The position numbers and the translations under genes are program-made. Positions 63,708 through 64,000 of a DNA stretch of 64,000 bases are shown piece after piece; position 1 is the first letter of the stretch, and each line of letters begins with the position of its first letter. The notes under the pieces are model-generated. The model saw only the letters and a list, made by a program, of their open reading frames with translations. It ran no database searches and was not told the DNA's origin. The stretch is from NCBI GenBank assembly GCA_016713405.1, contig JADJPF010000003.1, positions 588,128-652,127 of the forward strand, read 5' to 3'. The stretch is from Blastocatellia bacterium (GTDB lineage Bacteria; Acidobacteriota; Blastocatellia; Chloracidobacteriales; JADJPF01).

Positions 63708-64000
63708 ATGGCATCTTATAATGGCCTACCTGTTCCTGAAGATGGGGCAAAAATAACAATCACTGATGGCAACTTAAATGTTCCAAATAATCCAATTATT
63801 CCTTTTATCGAAGGGGATGGTACTGGTCGAGACATCTGGAAAGCTTCTAGCCGAGTTTTTGATGCTGCTGTAGCAAAAGCTTATAACAATGAACGTCGTG
63901 TTGTTTGGTATGAAATCTTTGCTGGTGAAAAAGCTTATACTCAATTTGGTGAATGGCTACCACAAGATTCTGTTGACGCAATTAAAGAATTTTGTGTTGC
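63708..64000 (+). CDS. icd: isocitrate dehydrogenase (3' end outside window)
   Basis: The first 97 residues of an NADP-type isocitrate dehydrogenase, which oxidatively decarboxylates isocitrate to 2-oxoglutarate in the TCA cycle. The N-terminus GAKITITDGNLNVPNNPIIPFIEGDGTGRDIW matches the E. coli Icd type, with the conserved EGDGTG. The gene runs off the right edge. aaggag lies nine bases before ATG 63708. The TnpB element lies just upstream, so native promoter sequence may have been displaced. Confidence 0.93.
   Translation, partial: MASYNGLPVPEDGAKITITDGNLNVPNNPIIPFIEGDGTGRDIWKASSRVFDAAVAKAYNNERRVVWYEIFAGEKAYTQFGEWLPQDSVDAIKEFCV

Noticed and set aside
1..64000. tRNA or rRNA genes
   Set aside because: I looked for T-loop (ggttcaaatcc-like) and conserved rRNA strings and found none; a covariance-model search would settle this.

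Overview
The window is AT-rich, densely coded bacterial chromosome. The gene set suggests a member of the Acidobacteriota, possibly Blastocatellia-like. The indicators are ECF sigma/Ser-Thr kinase pairs, a kinase with a TolB-like module and TPRs, an FHA/zinc-ribbon/TPR protein, two Uma2-family genes, LolA-like secreted proteins, a type B carboxylesterase and an S9 peptidase. This placement is an inference from gene content; no rRNA or other phylogenetic marker was found.

Layout. 1-25 kb is mostly housekeeping and signalling: a DUF2585 protein (cut by the left edge), two MFS transporters, serC, a secreted glycine-zipper/peptidoglycan-binding protein, a seven-repeat WD40 propeller, a LOG-family protein, an M48 protease, a MacB/FtsX-type permease, a WG-repeat protein, an FHA-TPR protein and a kinase-TPR gene broken by an A-run indel. 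A block of palindromes lies at about 7.14-7.37 kb.

25-38 kb is a respiratory island. A Crp/Fnr regulator faces the Fe-S repair protein RIC. Then, in one direction, come an NAD(P)H-type FAD/Fe-S oxidoreductase, a Rieske protein, cytochrome b, a seven-CXXCH cytochrome c, a Tat-exported molybdopterin oxidoreductase of the NarG/NxrA (type II DMSO reductase) group, its four-cluster Fe-S subunit, a lipoprotein-like heme-b gamma subunit and a TorD-type chaperone. Together they look like a bc-type complex wired to an outward-facing nitrate reductase or nitrite oxidoreductase. The Rieske protein has Tyr where the second His ligand is expected.

38-58 kb carries nth-ung, an S9 peptidase, a YtrA-type regulator with a perfect operator, and an operon of a photoactive-yellow-protein-like PAS protein, a Roadblock protein and a membrane coiled-coil protein. 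These are followed by a sigma/kinase-STN locus facing a double-STN secreted protein, a dipeptidase, a thioesterase, a YgfK-like protein without the usual central flavin domain, and a DUF547 protein. A 75-codon SelW/Rdx-family gene at 58512-58739 (minus) has an in-frame TGA in the CxxU position and a SECIS-like hairpin just after it, so it is probably a selenoprotein gene.

60.6-63.6 kb is a TnpB element interrupted by a second insertion sequence with terminal inverted repeats and a 4-bp target duplication. The window ends inside icd.

A recurring oddity is single-gene disruption by small indels, mostly in short homopolymers: the kinase-TPR gene, cytochrome b, cytochrome c, ung, a DUF1648 gene (twice), the sigma factor, the dipeptidase and tnpB (twice). 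All other sequence in these genes looks conserved, so uncorrected sequencing errors are at least as likely as true decay.
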